Source: Aquisalimonas lutea (GTDB lineage Bacteria; Pseudomonadota; Gammaproteobacteria; Nitrococcales; Aquisalimonadaceae). Taken from it: a stretch of DNA of 64,000 nt. The DNA lies in NCBI RefSeq assembly GCF_030409225.1, contig NZ_JAUFPK010000007.1, forward strand, positions 237,169 to 301,168. The letters are read 5' to 3'. This document shows positions 40,079 through 49,322 of this stretch, piece by piece. The position numbers and the translations under genes were made by a program. Each line of letters starts with the position of its first letter. Positions within the stretch are counted from its first letter, which is position 1. The notes below the pieces were generated by a model. The model was not told where the DNA came from and searched no databases. It was given only the letters and a program-made list of their open reading frames with translations.

Positions 40079-41326
40079 ATGGACAGCTCGTCTCTGTTTC
40101 TGACCTTTCTCGTCGTCGCCGTCGAGGTCGCTATTGTCTCGGCCGCGCTCGGAGGCGTGTCCTGGTGGCTCTACCGTCGGGCCTTCACCGAGGCCCAGGC
40201 GTTCAAGTCCGAGAAGCGCCACCTGATCCAGCGTCGCGACGCGCATCTGCGGTTTCTCAAGGAGCGTATCAGCAACCTCGACATGCGCCGCCACCGGCAG
40301 AAGGGCGCCGAGTCCCGGCTCGAGAACCTGGAGCGCCGCATCCTGGAGGAGGACAAGACGCACACCGAGGCCGCCCAGAACCGCGACGCCGAGATCTGGG
40401 ATCTGCGCACCACATCCACTAAGTCGCTCATCGACACCGTTCGCGCCATGGACCCGAACGCCCTCGACGGTGCGGGGTCCACCTCCGGCACCAAGCAGGA
40501 CACCAACCACGCACTTCGGCGTAGCCTGAAAGAGCGCGACGAGCAGGCCGAGCGCCAACGCCGGGAAATCCAGCAGCTATCGCCGTTTCGCGATGCCTGG
40601 CTGCGTCTGCACCGCTATGCTCAGCGCGAGAGCGCCGAGAACGTCGCCTTGCGCGAGACGTTACGCGGCCTTTCGACAGACCCGGCAACGGCGAAAGCCA
40701 TTCAGGACGCCCTGCAGACCTACGCCAACGACCGGGCCGCTCTTGACGACTACCTGGAGGCCACGGCGGCAAGCTTCGACGATGCCAGCCCGAAGCAAGC
40801 ACAGCGGGCTCGGCGACGGCAACAGCGCATGGATCGCATGCACAAAGTCGTCGACACGGCGTCATCGCGCATGGATGCGGCCAGTCAGAAGTTCCCGGCC
40901 GTGCTCAACGACCAGAACGAGGCGATCTCCGATCTTGAGTTCAAGCTCGAGCGCGCCGAGCAGGCCCAACAGGTGATCCGCCAGAACTACAGCCGCGAGA
41001 TCCAGCGGCTGAAGAAAAACAACCAGGATGCCGAGAGCACCGCCCGCAGCCTGGAGAAGGAGAACCGCCGACTGCGCCAGCGGGTGCGCAATCTCATTCG
41101 CTTGAGCCAGGAAGAGAACACAAGCTTCGTCCCCGCCGCCCAGAACCAGGACACCAGCAAGGAACAGGAGGATGACGCACGCAAGGACGCAGAACTCGAC
41201 CGCCTCCATCAAGCTCTGCGCCAGGAACGGACGAAGACGGAGCACCTGGAGAAGCAGGTCGAGAAGTATCAGGCTTTGGAAGCGGCGATCCACTCAACAC
41301 TGCATGACGACCCCATCTCCTCTTGA
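40079..41326 (+). CDS. Membrane-anchored coiled-coil protein
   Basis: An N-terminal transmembrane helix (FLTFLVVAVEVAIVSAALGGVSWWLY) is followed by about 370 mostly charged, helical residues with long coiled-coil stretches (heptads rich in Glu, Arg, Gln), the cytoplasmic side if the positive-inside rule holds. GGGAG six bases before the ATG at 40079. No enzyme domain seen; could be a scaffold for the surrounding signalling proteins. The following 318 bases (41,327-41,644) hold nothing recognisable. Confidence 0.75.
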   Translation: MDSSSLFLTFLVVAVEVAIVSAALGGVSWWLYRRAFTEAQAFKSEKRHLIQRRDAHLRFLKERISNLDMRRHRQKGAESRLENLERRILEEDKTHTEAAQNRDAEIWDLRTTSTKSLIDTVRAMDPNALDGAGSTSGTKQDTNHALRRSLKERDEQAERQRREIQQLSPFRDAWLRLHRYAQRESAENVALRETLRGLSTDPATAKAIQDALQTYANDRAALDDYLEATAASFDDASPKQAQRARRRQQRMDRMHKVVDTASSRMDAASQKFPAVLNDQNEAISDLEFKLERAEQAQQVIRQNYSREIQRLKKNNQDAESTARSLEKENRRLRQRVRNLIRLSQEENTSFVPAAQNQDTSKEQEDDARKDAELDRLHQALRQERTKTEHLEKQVEKYQALEAAIHSTLHDDPISS

Positions 41327-41644
41327 ATACGGCTTCACGTAGGCCAGCCTCAGCCTGCATGCAACATGCTCCCCACGTATCCCGCTCCGGAACGGATTCC
41401 GAACCCGCCCCACCCTGGGTCGCCGCTTGGCCACATTCGACCAGAGAGCAGTCGGCGCCGAACAATGATTCACCGGCCGCTCTCGCGACTTGGCCACGTC
41501 AGCGCGTACAGATTGGCCGCGCCGCCAGATCAAGCGGTGCAGGTTCGATCAAGGTAGTTCGCCCCGTTCTGGTCTGCTTTGTACTCATACCACGCAAGCG
41601 AGAAACGAGCGGTCAGGCATCGCACGTACCGCCGGGCAGTCCCC

Positions 41645-42658
41645 TCAGTTGGCGGACCGGAACGTGTCACGCCCGGACCGCTTCGCGTCCATTAGCAGGG
41701 TATCCGCCCGAAGGGCGAGATTATCCAAGCAGAAATCGTCACGCAGCGAACGCGCCAGTCCGATGCTGACAGTCACTCCGCACTCGCGTCGTATGTCATG
41801 ACGGATGCGATTCGCGACGTGCTCAGCGTCCACCAATTCCGTGTCGGGCAGTACGATCATGAACTCGTCACCACCATAGCGTCCCAGCAAGTCGACGCTG
41901 CGCAAATGTGCCTGCATGGTTGATGCAACACGCTGAAGCAGTGCATCACCGGCCCCATGGCCTTGCTCGTCGTTGATTGCCTTGAAGCCATCGAGATCCA
42001 GCATCAGCAGGGTCAGCGGGTGATTAACGCGGTTGGCACGATGCAGCTCATGTTCTACCAACAACTCGAGGTTGCGCCGGTTGTGCACGCCGGTCAGGTA
42101 ATCCCGGCTCGCGAGCCGCTCCAGCTCGGCGTTCACAGCGCTCAACTGCTCGTTGGCCTGGCGGAGTTCGGCAGTGCGCTCGGCAACGCGGCCCTCCAGC
42201 TCCTGATTCTGGCGCTCCAGCTCGCTGCGTGCCAGGCGCAATTCGGTAATATCCTGCGAAATGCCGAACAGGTGGCTGATGCGACCGTCGCCGTCATGAA
42301 GCGGCATCAATAACGTCAACCAACTCCCCATGCGCTGCGCACCGGAGGGGTCGAAATAAGTGACGTCACCCTCCTCGTAGCGAATCGGCCCGGCCCGCCC
42401 CAAGCACTCCCGGTATCGGGCGACCACCCGATCAGCGGTCGCCCGGGGGAGGACCTCATGCACCGACTTTCCCTGGCACAGTGCGCTCAGCGTGGTGGCC
42501 TGCGCCGGGTTGATCGCCTCAATCACGAAATCGTCCGCGGCCTCATCGACGCGGATAAGGAACATGTTCTCGGGAAAGTTCTCCCAGATCGCCTGGAACA
42601 GTGATGCCTCGCTGAAATCCGCGATCTGTAGAAAGCCTTCGATGCTTGTGCCCGGCAT
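41645..42658 (-). CDS. PAS-GGDEF diguanylate cyclase
   Basis: Makes cyclic-di-GMP. An N-terminal PAS (to about residue 140, ending FGISQDITEL) links through a coiled coil (RLARSELERQNQELEGRV) to a GGDEF domain with GRYGGDEFMIVLP. The inhibitory site RSVD lies five residues before GGDEF, so product feedback is expected. I prefer the ATG at 42658, with AGGGG eight bases upstream, over the GTG at 42667. Confidence 0.87.
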   Translation of the reverse strand: MPGTSIEGFLQIADFSEASLFQAIWENFPENMFLIRVDEAADDFVIEAINPAQATTLSALCQGKSVHEVLPRATADRVVARYRECLGRAGPIRYEEGDVTYFDPSGAQRMGSWLTLLMPLHDGDGRISHLFGISQDITELRLARSELERQNQELEGRVAERTAELRQANEQLSAVNAELERLASRDYLTGVHNRRNLELLVEHELHRANRVNHPLTLLMLDLDGFKAINDEQGHGAGDALLQRVASTMQAHLRSVDLLGRYGGDEFMIVLPDTELVDAEHVANRIRHDIRRECGVTVSIGLARSLRDDFCLDNLALRADTLLMDAKRSGRDTFRSAN

Positions 42659-42868
42659 GCGTAACACCCCTGCTGTCCGATCAGAATCAGTTCATGACAG
42701 GTCGAACATACACCGAGCCTCACTAAGGCGACCGTGCAAAGTGCAAATTCTGCCGTGCCGGCTGTGGCATAAAGGCCGACGCCAAGGGGATCGCGCCGAC
42801 GAAGATGTTCGAGGAACCTCAAGACGGTAAGCCAACGCGCTCCGGAACTCGCGCAGGCATGCTGATAT

Positions 42869-43073
42869 CAGCGCATACCCAACGATGTAAAACGTCAGAA
42901 CGGCAGCGCCGAAATCCACCATGTTCTTCGCTGTTGCATTGATGGTGTTCTTCCGCTTGGTCACCCCTGATTCCAGAGCGGTGAACCCGCCCTGCATGAA
43001 CAACACCATGGCAGTTGCGATAAGAATCCATAATGCCTTTTACGACCGATGCATCCACCGAGAAGCCCCTCAT
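42869..43073 (-). pseudogene. Fragment of an ammonium transporter (Amt) family gene
   Basis: MVLFMQGGFTALESGVTKRK and NMVDFGAAVLTFYIVGYAL are unmistakable Amt N-terminal segments (TM1-TM2). The preceding residues (MRGFSVDASVVKGI) are in another frame, and the sequence after GYAL is unrelated, so the gene is both frameshifted and truncated. Amt-like domains also occur as sensors fused to GGDEF modules; the neighbouring cyclase gene makes that origin possible. From 43,082 to 43,591 nothing is recognisable. Confidence 0.65.
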
Positions 43074-43591
43074 GAACGCAGGCATAACCTGCATGGGCGC
43101 CTCCCCGGAAGGCAGCGCACCGAGGCTAACCAGCGGTGCGCCGCTCCTGGCCGGGCGGGCCTGGCGCAATCAAGCTTCTCTTGATCGATCGTTTCAGCTT
43201 TGGCAAAGTACGTATCGGCCCAGAGGCCGTGTCGCACTTCTTGTGCTCCGGGGGGTGTCAGTACGGTTTGGAAGGTGCGCCATGGAGCGCTACCTCGGCG
43301 CTCCGATTACCCATGCGGTTTGAAAACGACAATAAACCAGCTATAGACTCACCGTAGGCTTCTACCAATCCGGGCAACGTCTCTATCGTTTCCGTCAGCA
43401 GGTCCACCCGCGTTATGCCATAGGTTCCCTTCTTGCCGTTTACGTCACGCCAACCAGGTTTTCAACGTCCTCCGCCGCCTCCTTGGCAGGGCGAAAATCC
43501 CCCCGAATCAGAGTCGTCTCGGCGCCAGTCGCATCGTTGTCATCCGATCGTTTATCATCAAACAACGTCAACGGCTAATCCTTGGGCGACG

Positions 43592-44680
43592 TTGAGTTTT
43601 CGTCGGAAAACGTGCTCACACCAGCAGTGGTCTTTTACCCCGGCCCGGTTCGTCCGAGTCCTCGCTGCACGGTGTTTCGCATGCGTCATCGCGTTAATCA
43701 CCGGTGAAGCGGCCATCGCGAACGACGCTGGCGCAGAGATTCGCGTGGCCGGCGTGTCCTATCTCGGTGATCTGCCCACGGTCATCGCGGACCGCCGGGA
43801 CTACTTTCGCGCCGACGGGAACACGATCTCGGTTGCATATTCGAAGTCGGGACAAGAGAACTTGGCGCGCCTGCGCAGCGGAGAAACCGATTTCGCCCTG
43901 ATGGCGCTCACGCCCCTCACCCTGGACTTCATCGCCGATGAAACACCCGGCCAGCCCGATGATCCGGTGATCCTCGCAAGCTTGGTGCACTCCACGCGCC
44001 TCAACCAGGTCGTCACCCTGGAGGGCTCCGGCATACGCAACCCCGACGACCTGCGCGGCCACCGCGTTGGGCTCATGCGCGGGACGAACGCGGAGTTCAT
44101 TTGGTGGCTATTCGCGACCTACCACCAAATCGGGCCTGACGACGCGGTGTTGAGTGACCAACCCACGTCGGCACTATCCGATGCTCTGGTCGAAGGCGAT
44201 ATTGACGCGGCGGTGCTGTGGGAGCCCTGGACGTCGCGACTGCGGGAGCGCGTCGGCGAACGCGTCCGCGTTCTGCCAGGGAGCAACCTGTACACAGCAA
44301 AGTGGGTACTTGTCGCACAACGGCGCACGATCAATGAGAACCCCGAAGTCGTCGAAGCCCTTTTCAAAGGGTATCAAAGGGCAATCGCGTTCATCACGAA
44401 CAGGCCAGATACGGCCATGCGCACCTATGGACGCCACACGGAAACGGAGATTCGCCATGTCGAGGCCCAGTGGCAAGCACTCGACTTCCATCTGAACCTG
44501 AACTGGACGGTAATCGCCACCATACAGCAGCAATTGGATTGGGCGCGGAGCGCGGGCTACGAGATGGCTAATCCGGAAGTGCGCGTTCGCGACCTCATCG
44601 AAGCGGGACCACTGCGTTCTCTTGCCCCCGGAGTCGTCGGCGTGCCCGATCACACCGGAAGCCGTGAGGACGTGCAGTGA
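43592..44680 (+). CDS. Periplasmic substrate-binding protein, NMT1/SsuA-like
   Basis: Type II periplasmic binding protein. A signal-like segment (RFVRVLAARCFACVIALIT) precedes the domain beginning EIRVAGVSYLGDLPTVIADR; FALMALTPLTLDF, VGLMRGTNAEFIWWLF and AAVLWEPWTSRL fit the nitrate/sulfonate/thiamine-precursor binder group. No permease or ATPase follows. Instead its stop overlaps (GTGA) the start of a membrane GGDEF-EAL protein, so it likely serves as the sensor for that protein. No ATG fits; the TTG at 43592 is my best start. Confidence 0.7.
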   Translation: MSFRRKTCSHQQWSFTPARFVRVLAARCFACVIALITGEAAIANDAGAEIRVAGVSYLGDLPTVIADRRDYFRADGNTISVAYSKSGQENLARLRSGETDFALMALTPLTLDFIADETPGQPDDPVILASLVHSTRLNQVVTLEGSGIRNPDDLRGHRVGLMRGTNAEFIWWLFATYHQIGPDDAVLSDQPTSALSDALVEGDIDAAVLWEPWTSRLRERVGERVRVLPGSNLYTAKWVLVAQRRTINENPEVVEALFKGYQRAIAFITNRPDTAMRTYGRHTETEIRHVEAQWQALDFHLNLNWTVIATIQQQLDWARSAGYEMANPEVRVRDLIEAGPLRSLAPGVVGVPDHTGSREDVQ

Positions 44681-46761
44681 GGCTGATCCACCTGTCCATC
44701 GCCAGCATTGTCTTCTGTCTTGTCGGCCTCGTCGTGCTCGCGGTGGTCGCCGTGACGAGCATCCATCGGATGGAGACAAAAAACGCCGAGATCGCGGAAC
44801 TGCTTGAACTGAGCAAGCGGATCGACGACATCTCTGCCGCCAGCGACAGCCTGCTGCTCTTTGGCGCCGATCCGGATTTGTGGGAGGCGTTCCAGGCCGA
44901 CCTCCGCCGGATCCAGGAGCGCCTGGAGCGCTTCGACACGTCCTACCCCAATGCAGCACAGGGTGCCAGGCAAATCGCCCTTATCCACGAGGTGCTACGC
45001 TCAGCCGCAGCGAGTGATGCACAGCCGGCCTCCCCCGAAGGGAGCCGGTCCAGCCGTGCATTGTCGCCGCTGGACATCTCAGCGCGTAGCCGCATTATCA
45101 TGAATCAGGTCGCAGGCCACGGTATCGCGCTCGACCAATCCCTCGATCGCCTGGTCCGGAAGCGCCGCGAGGACATCGCCCAGGAGTCCCGCTGGATTAC
45201 CGGGACGTTCGCTGGCTCCGCCCTGTTGTTTGGTGGCCTCTGCGTCGCCGCCTTTGGCCTGATCCATCACCGCCTCGGTGGGCCGGCACACTCGATCGCG
45301 CAAACCGTCAACCGGGTGCGAAGGGGCAACCCGAACGCAAGAGCGCAGATACGGGGCACGGACGAAATGGCGATGCTGGCCGGCAGCATTAACGATTTGC
45401 TGGACGAGCAGCAGCAAGCGCAAGCACGCCTGGACGAACAGCAGCAAAAGCTCAATCGGCTTGCCTATGACGACCAGCTCACAGGCCAGCTCTCCCGCAA
45501 TGGGTTCATTCGAGCTGTCACCGAGCGATTGCAGATGGAGGGCTGGCAACGTGCCACCACCATGGTCATGCTGGACATCGACGACCAATGGAACATCAAC
45601 GACGCCCATGGCTACGCCTCCGGGGACGCCTTCCTCGTCCGGGTTGGCGAACGCCTCATGAGCGCCGCTGGCGAGAACGCCCTGGTCGGGCGTGTTGGCG
45701 GCGATGAGTTCGTCGTTTTCCTTCCTGCGAACGACGAAACGTCTGCTAGCGAGATGCGATCGGCGTTGGGTGCGGCCTTTGATGCACCGTTTTCGCTGAG
45801 CGGCCTTTCCGTCGAAGCGAACGCCCATTTTGGATACACCGAGCTCGGCGATCGACAGCGGGAGCCGGAGACAGTCCTGCGGGAGGCAGAACTCGCGCTG
45901 TTCCACGGACGCGAGAACGCCGGCGGCCAGTGGTTCGCCTATACGGAGAGCCTCTATGAGACAACGCGCCAGCGCATCGACATTGTCCAGGAGCTACGCA
46001 ATGCGCTCGTCAACGACGAGTTCGAGCTTCACTTCCATCCGAAAGTCGTCCTAAAGACCGGGGAGGTGGCCGGCTGCGAAGCGCTCGTGCGCTGGCACCA
46101 CCCCGAGCGCGGTTTGCAGTCACCGGCGGTCTTTGTCGAGATCGCCGAGCAAAGCCAGCTCATGATTCCCATCGGTGAATGGGTCCTGAACGAAGCTTGC
46201 CGGCACCTGCGGGAATGGCATGACGCGGGGTTCAATGTGGGCCACATGGCCGTCAACGTCTCCCTCGTCCAGTTCCAGGTCGGTGACTTTACGCAGACCG
46301 TTCGCGACGCGCTTGAACGCCACCGACTCCCGCCCAACGCGCTCACGCTCGAGATTACGGAAAGTGTCTTCGCGCTCGAATCGGCCGAGCTTCTCAATCA
46401 ACTGCGCGAGTTGCGCGAGCTGGGTGTGCGTTTGTCACTGGATGATTTCGGTACGGGTTATTCGTCCCTGATGTACTTGCAGAAATACCCGTTCGACGAA
46501 ATCAAGATCGACAAGGGGTTTGTGCGCGACATGCTGGAGGATCGCTACAGCCACGCAATCGTGCGCATCGTGATGAACCTCGCCGAAACGCTTGAAGCCA
46601 GTGTCATCCCCGAGGGCGTGGAGACGAAGGCGATGCAGGATGCTCTGATTGCTCTCGGATGCCATATCGGTCAGGGCTTCTACTACAGCGTCCCCTTGGA
46701 GAGCGAAGACTTCCGCTGGCTTCTGGACCACCGCTCGCCGCTTCCCTTGCCGCGCACATGA
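44677..46761 (+). CDS. Membrane HAMP-GGDEF-EAL cyclic-di-GMP protein
   Basis: Two membrane helices (residues 5-27 and about 176-198) bracket a periplasmic helical domain; HAMP, GGDEF (GRVGGDEFVVFLP) and EAL (GCEALVRWHHPERG) follow. EAL catalytic residues are all present: NVSLVQF, LEITES, LDDFGTGYSS, IKIDKGF, IPEGVET. The GGDEF has no clear RxxD site. So phosphodiesterase activity is expected and cyclase activity possible. GTG start overlaps the binding-protein stop, with GAGGA upstream. Its periplasmic domain could contact that binding protein. Confidence 0.87.
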   Translation: MRLIHLSIASIVFCLVGLVVLAVVAVTSIHRMETKNAEIAELLELSKRIDDISAASDSLLLFGADPDLWEAFQADLRRIQERLERFDTSYPNAAQGARQIALIHEVLRSAAASDAQPASPEGSRSSRALSPLDISARSRIIMNQVAGHGIALDQSLDRLVRKRREDIAQESRWITGTFAGSALLFGGLCVAAFGLIHHRLGGPAHSIAQTVNRVRRGNPNARAQIRGTDEMAMLAGSINDLLDEQQQAQARLDEQQQKLNRLAYDDQLTGQLSRNGFIRAVTERLQMEGWQRATTMVMLDIDDQWNINDAHGYASGDAFLVRVGERLMSAAGENALVGRVGGDEFVVFLPANDETSASEMRSALGAAFDAPFSLSGLSVEANAHFGYTELGDRQREPETVLREAELALFHGRENAGGQWFAYTESLYETTRQRIDIVQELRNALVNDEFELHFHPKVVLKTGEVAGCEALVRWHHPERGLQSPAVFVEIAEQSQLMIPIGEWVLNEACRHLREWHDAGFNVGHMAVNVSLVQFQVGDFTQTVRDALERHRLPPNALTLEITESVFALESAELLNQLRELRELGVRLSLDDFGTGYSSLMYLQKYPFDEIKIDKGFVRDMLEDRYSHAIVRIVMNLAETLEASVIPEGVETKAMQDALIALGCHIGQGFYYSVPLESEDFRWLLDHRSPLPLPRT

Positions 46762-46818
46762 CACTGCACTGGATGGGGGCAAGCGATCTACACTTTGAAA
46801 CATGCGACGGAATCGATC

Positions 46819-48549
46819 ATGACCACGCACACGTCGAGACTGATCAAGCAGCCGACACACATTGCCGGACTCGACGCACTCACCGTAGGCGGCCTTCCGG
46901 CGAGCGGGACCACCCTGGTTATCGGACAGCCATCGGCGGGCAAGACGGTTCTCGGACTGCAACTGCTCGCCGAAGCCCTTGACCAGCAAGAGGGTGGAAT
47001 CTTTGTTTCCTTCGAAGAGTCTCAGGAGCAAATCCGCCGCAGCACCGAATCCTTCGCTTGGGGCGCTCACCTCACGAACGCCGACGAAGTCCGGTTCATT
47101 GATGCCCGCCCACCGATGGAGGCGACGGCGGCCGGTGCGTTTGATCTGGAGGGCTTGCTCGCTCTCATTGCTGCGCAAGCCGAACAAGGCCGCACCGCAT
47201 GGGTCGTATTCGATGGCATCGATCAGCTCCTGCGCATGCAGCCGGATGAGCATACGGCGGCGATGCAGATTCGTCATCTCGACACGTGGTGCCGGGACAA
47301 AGGCCTCGCCGCCATCCTCACGGCAAAACAAACGTACGCCGGCCGAACCGAGGCCGCGTACCTTGAGGGCGTCGAGTTTCTGTTGTCCACGATCCTCGTT
47401 CTGTCCACTGAACTCGTGGGGCGCCGACTCAACCGGCGCTTCCGCATTGCGAAATACCGCGGCAGTGCCCACGAGACCGACGAAGTCGCCATGGTGCTCG
47501 ACAACGATGGCATCCACTTGCCTTATTCGCCCCACGGTGAAGGGATGCAGAGAGCGCAATCCATCCGCGTGGGCTCCGGGATCCCCCGTCTCGACAGCGT
47601 CCTCGGTGGGGGCGTCTACTGCGGCTCAAGTATCCTGATCTCGGGCCAACCCGGCACGGCAAAGACCACGCTTGCCGTGTGCTTTGCGCAGGCGGCAGCC
47701 CAGCGCGGCGAGCGTGTTCTGTACATCAGCTTCGACGAGCTCGCTGACCGCATCGTGCGCAACGTCTCCTCCGTAGGAATCGACTTGCAGCCGCAACTCG
47801 ACAAAGACCTACTGCACATCGAGTCGCGGGAGGCATGGAGTGCCCTTGTCGAAGAGCACTACATTGCCATCGTCAACCTGCTCGATCAGCTCAACCCGGC
47901 GTGCGTCGTCATCGACCCCGTGTCCGCCTTGCTGAAAGCCAACAGCGCCGAGAGCGCATTTGATACCACGGAACGCCTGATCGCCCTGTTTCGCAGGCGA
48001 GGGATCACAACGATCCTGACATCCCTATCTGAGCAAGGTGACGTCGACAACGAATCTACGCTGAGTCACGTCTCGACGCTAGCGGATACCTGGATCACGC
48101 TTGACTATCGCATTCACGGCGGTGAGCGAAACCGTGCCTTGTCGGTTGTGAAATCCCGCGGCTCGGCGCACTCCAACCAGGTCCGGGAGCTGTTGCTCTC
48201 GGACGCCGGGCCGGATCTTGCCGATGTCTACGAGTATGGATCCCAGGTGCTTATGGGGACCGCCCGAGTCCAAAAAGAAAGCGAAGAGGCAGCCAAGAGC
48301 CGGGCTCAAAGTAACGAAAGGGACCACCGTCGCCGCACCCTGCAGCGGGAGTTGGAGGCGGCCCGTCTTCGTCGTCAAGACGCCGAGAACGAAGCCCAGC
48401 GCTACCAGGACGAACTCGACCGGGAAGAGCGCGAGGCCAGAGAAGCGCAACAGGAAAGCGATACGCATCAGGGCAGCGTCATTCGGCGACGCGACCCAAG
48501 CGATCAAGCCCGACCCTCGCCAGACCGCTGGCAGGACGGGGAGAGCTAA
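46819..48549 (+). CDS. kaiC: KaiC-like double-domain ATPase
   Basis: Two RecA-like KaiC domains. CI: Walker A GQPSAGKT (36-43), paired glutamates 66-67. CII: GQPGTAKT (276-283), where Ala replaces the usual Gly, and Asp-Glu at 306-307. LSHVSTLAD at 415-423 aligns with the KaiC autophosphorylation site, keeping Ser419-Thr420. A charged coiled-coil tail of about 75 residues replaces the short cyanobacterial tail. ATG 46819 has GGA upstream; the TTG at 46795 is less likely. Five bases separate it from the KaiB-like gene. No KaiA, as in other non-cyanobacteria. Confidence 0.88.
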   Translation: MTTHTSRLIKQPTHIAGLDALTVGGLPASGTTLVIGQPSAGKTVLGLQLLAEALDQQEGGIFVSFEESQEQIRRSTESFAWGAHLTNADEVRFIDARPPMEATAAGAFDLEGLLALIAAQAEQGRTAWVVFDGIDQLLRMQPDEHTAAMQIRHLDTWCRDKGLAAILTAKQTYAGRTEAAYLEGVEFLLSTILVLSTELVGRRLNRRFRIAKYRGSAHETDEVAMVLDNDGIHLPYSPHGEGMQRAQSIRVGSGIPRLDSVLGGGVYCGSSILISGQPGTAKTTLAVCFAQAAAQRGERVLYISFDELADRIVRNVSSVGIDLQPQLDKDLLHIESREAWSALVEEHYIAIVNLLDQLNPACVVIDPVSALLKANSAESAFDTTERLIALFRRRGITTILTSLSEQGDVDNESTLSHVSTLADTWITLDYRIHGGERNRALSVVKSRGSAHSNQVRELLLSDAGPDLADVYEYGSQVLMGTARVQKESEEAAKSRAQSNERDHRRRTLQRELEAARLRRQDAENEAQRYQDELDREEREAREAQQESDTHQGSVIRRRDPSDQARPSPDRWQDGES

Positions 48550-48554
48550 GCATA

Positions 48555-48848
48555 ATGTCCCAGGTTCAGAGCGCAAACACGACACTCACGCTACTCGTTG
48601 CCGGGCACGCGCCGCGCTCCGAGCGCGCCCGCGCTCATCTCCACGCGATACTTCGCGAAATCGGTCGCGACGTCGAATCCGTACGCGAGATCGATCTACT
48701 GCAGGAGCCGCTACTCACCATCGAGTACGGGATCTTCGCCACACCCGCCCTGATCCGTGAAGATGCTGCGGGCTCGCGGACCATTCTGTATGGCGAGCTG
48801 TCGGATACTACGGGCCTGCGCCGCTTTCTCCTCGACAGCGATGGGTAA
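48555..48848 (+). CDS. kaiB: KaiB-like protein
   Basis: A 97-residue thioredoxin-like KaiB domain: TLTLLVAGHAPRSERARAHL at the start, VREIDLLQEPLLTIEYGIFATPALI in the middle with the cis-proline motif, then ILYGELSDTTGLRRFLL. In cyanobacteria KaiB switches fold to bind the CI ring of KaiC; with a KaiC homologue directly upstream a physical partnership is likely. The 474 bases after it (48,849-49,322) hold no gene I can support. Confidence 0.85.
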   Translation: MSQVQSANTTLTLLVAGHAPRSERARAHLHAILREIGRDVESVREIDLLQEPLLTIEYGIFATPALIREDAAGSRTILYGELSDTTGLRRFLLDSDG

Positions 48849-49322
48849 GCCTCCATATGGGGAACCCTGCGCAACTACAATGCCTCCGGCGCCCCGACCA
48901 TTCGCTGTGTGGGCGAAGGCGGTAATGTCGCCAGCCGTTGCGGGCTCGCCGAGCCGCATCCAGCGATCACGCTCGTCTCGTTGACATTTGCCGCCTATTC
49001 CTTCGTTCCATTGACACCGACGTACAACCAACTTAACCAGCCAACGGCGCTAGTGGTTGGTCCCTCACCACACGCCGTCAAGAATGCGACCGGCTCTATA
49101 TCGGCATACGGACACCGGCTCCGTGGGGTTCTGTGACGCATCCCCATATCGCTCGCCGACTTCTGCGAGGCGCATCACGTCACGTATCGAACCGTATCCG
49201 TAACATTGTGATGTTTTGAAGTCCGATTTCGTCTAAGAGGGCAAATTGCGCATCACCCGGATTACAGTAACGACCCTAACAATCTTCACGACGGTCGCGC
49301 CCGCATCAAGTGAGTACCCACA

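Noticed and set aside
48711-49031. Minus-strand ORF after the KaiB-like gene
   Set aside because: RLGEPATAGDITAF faintly recalls SDR C-termini but nothing else fits; overlaps the kaiB 3' end.
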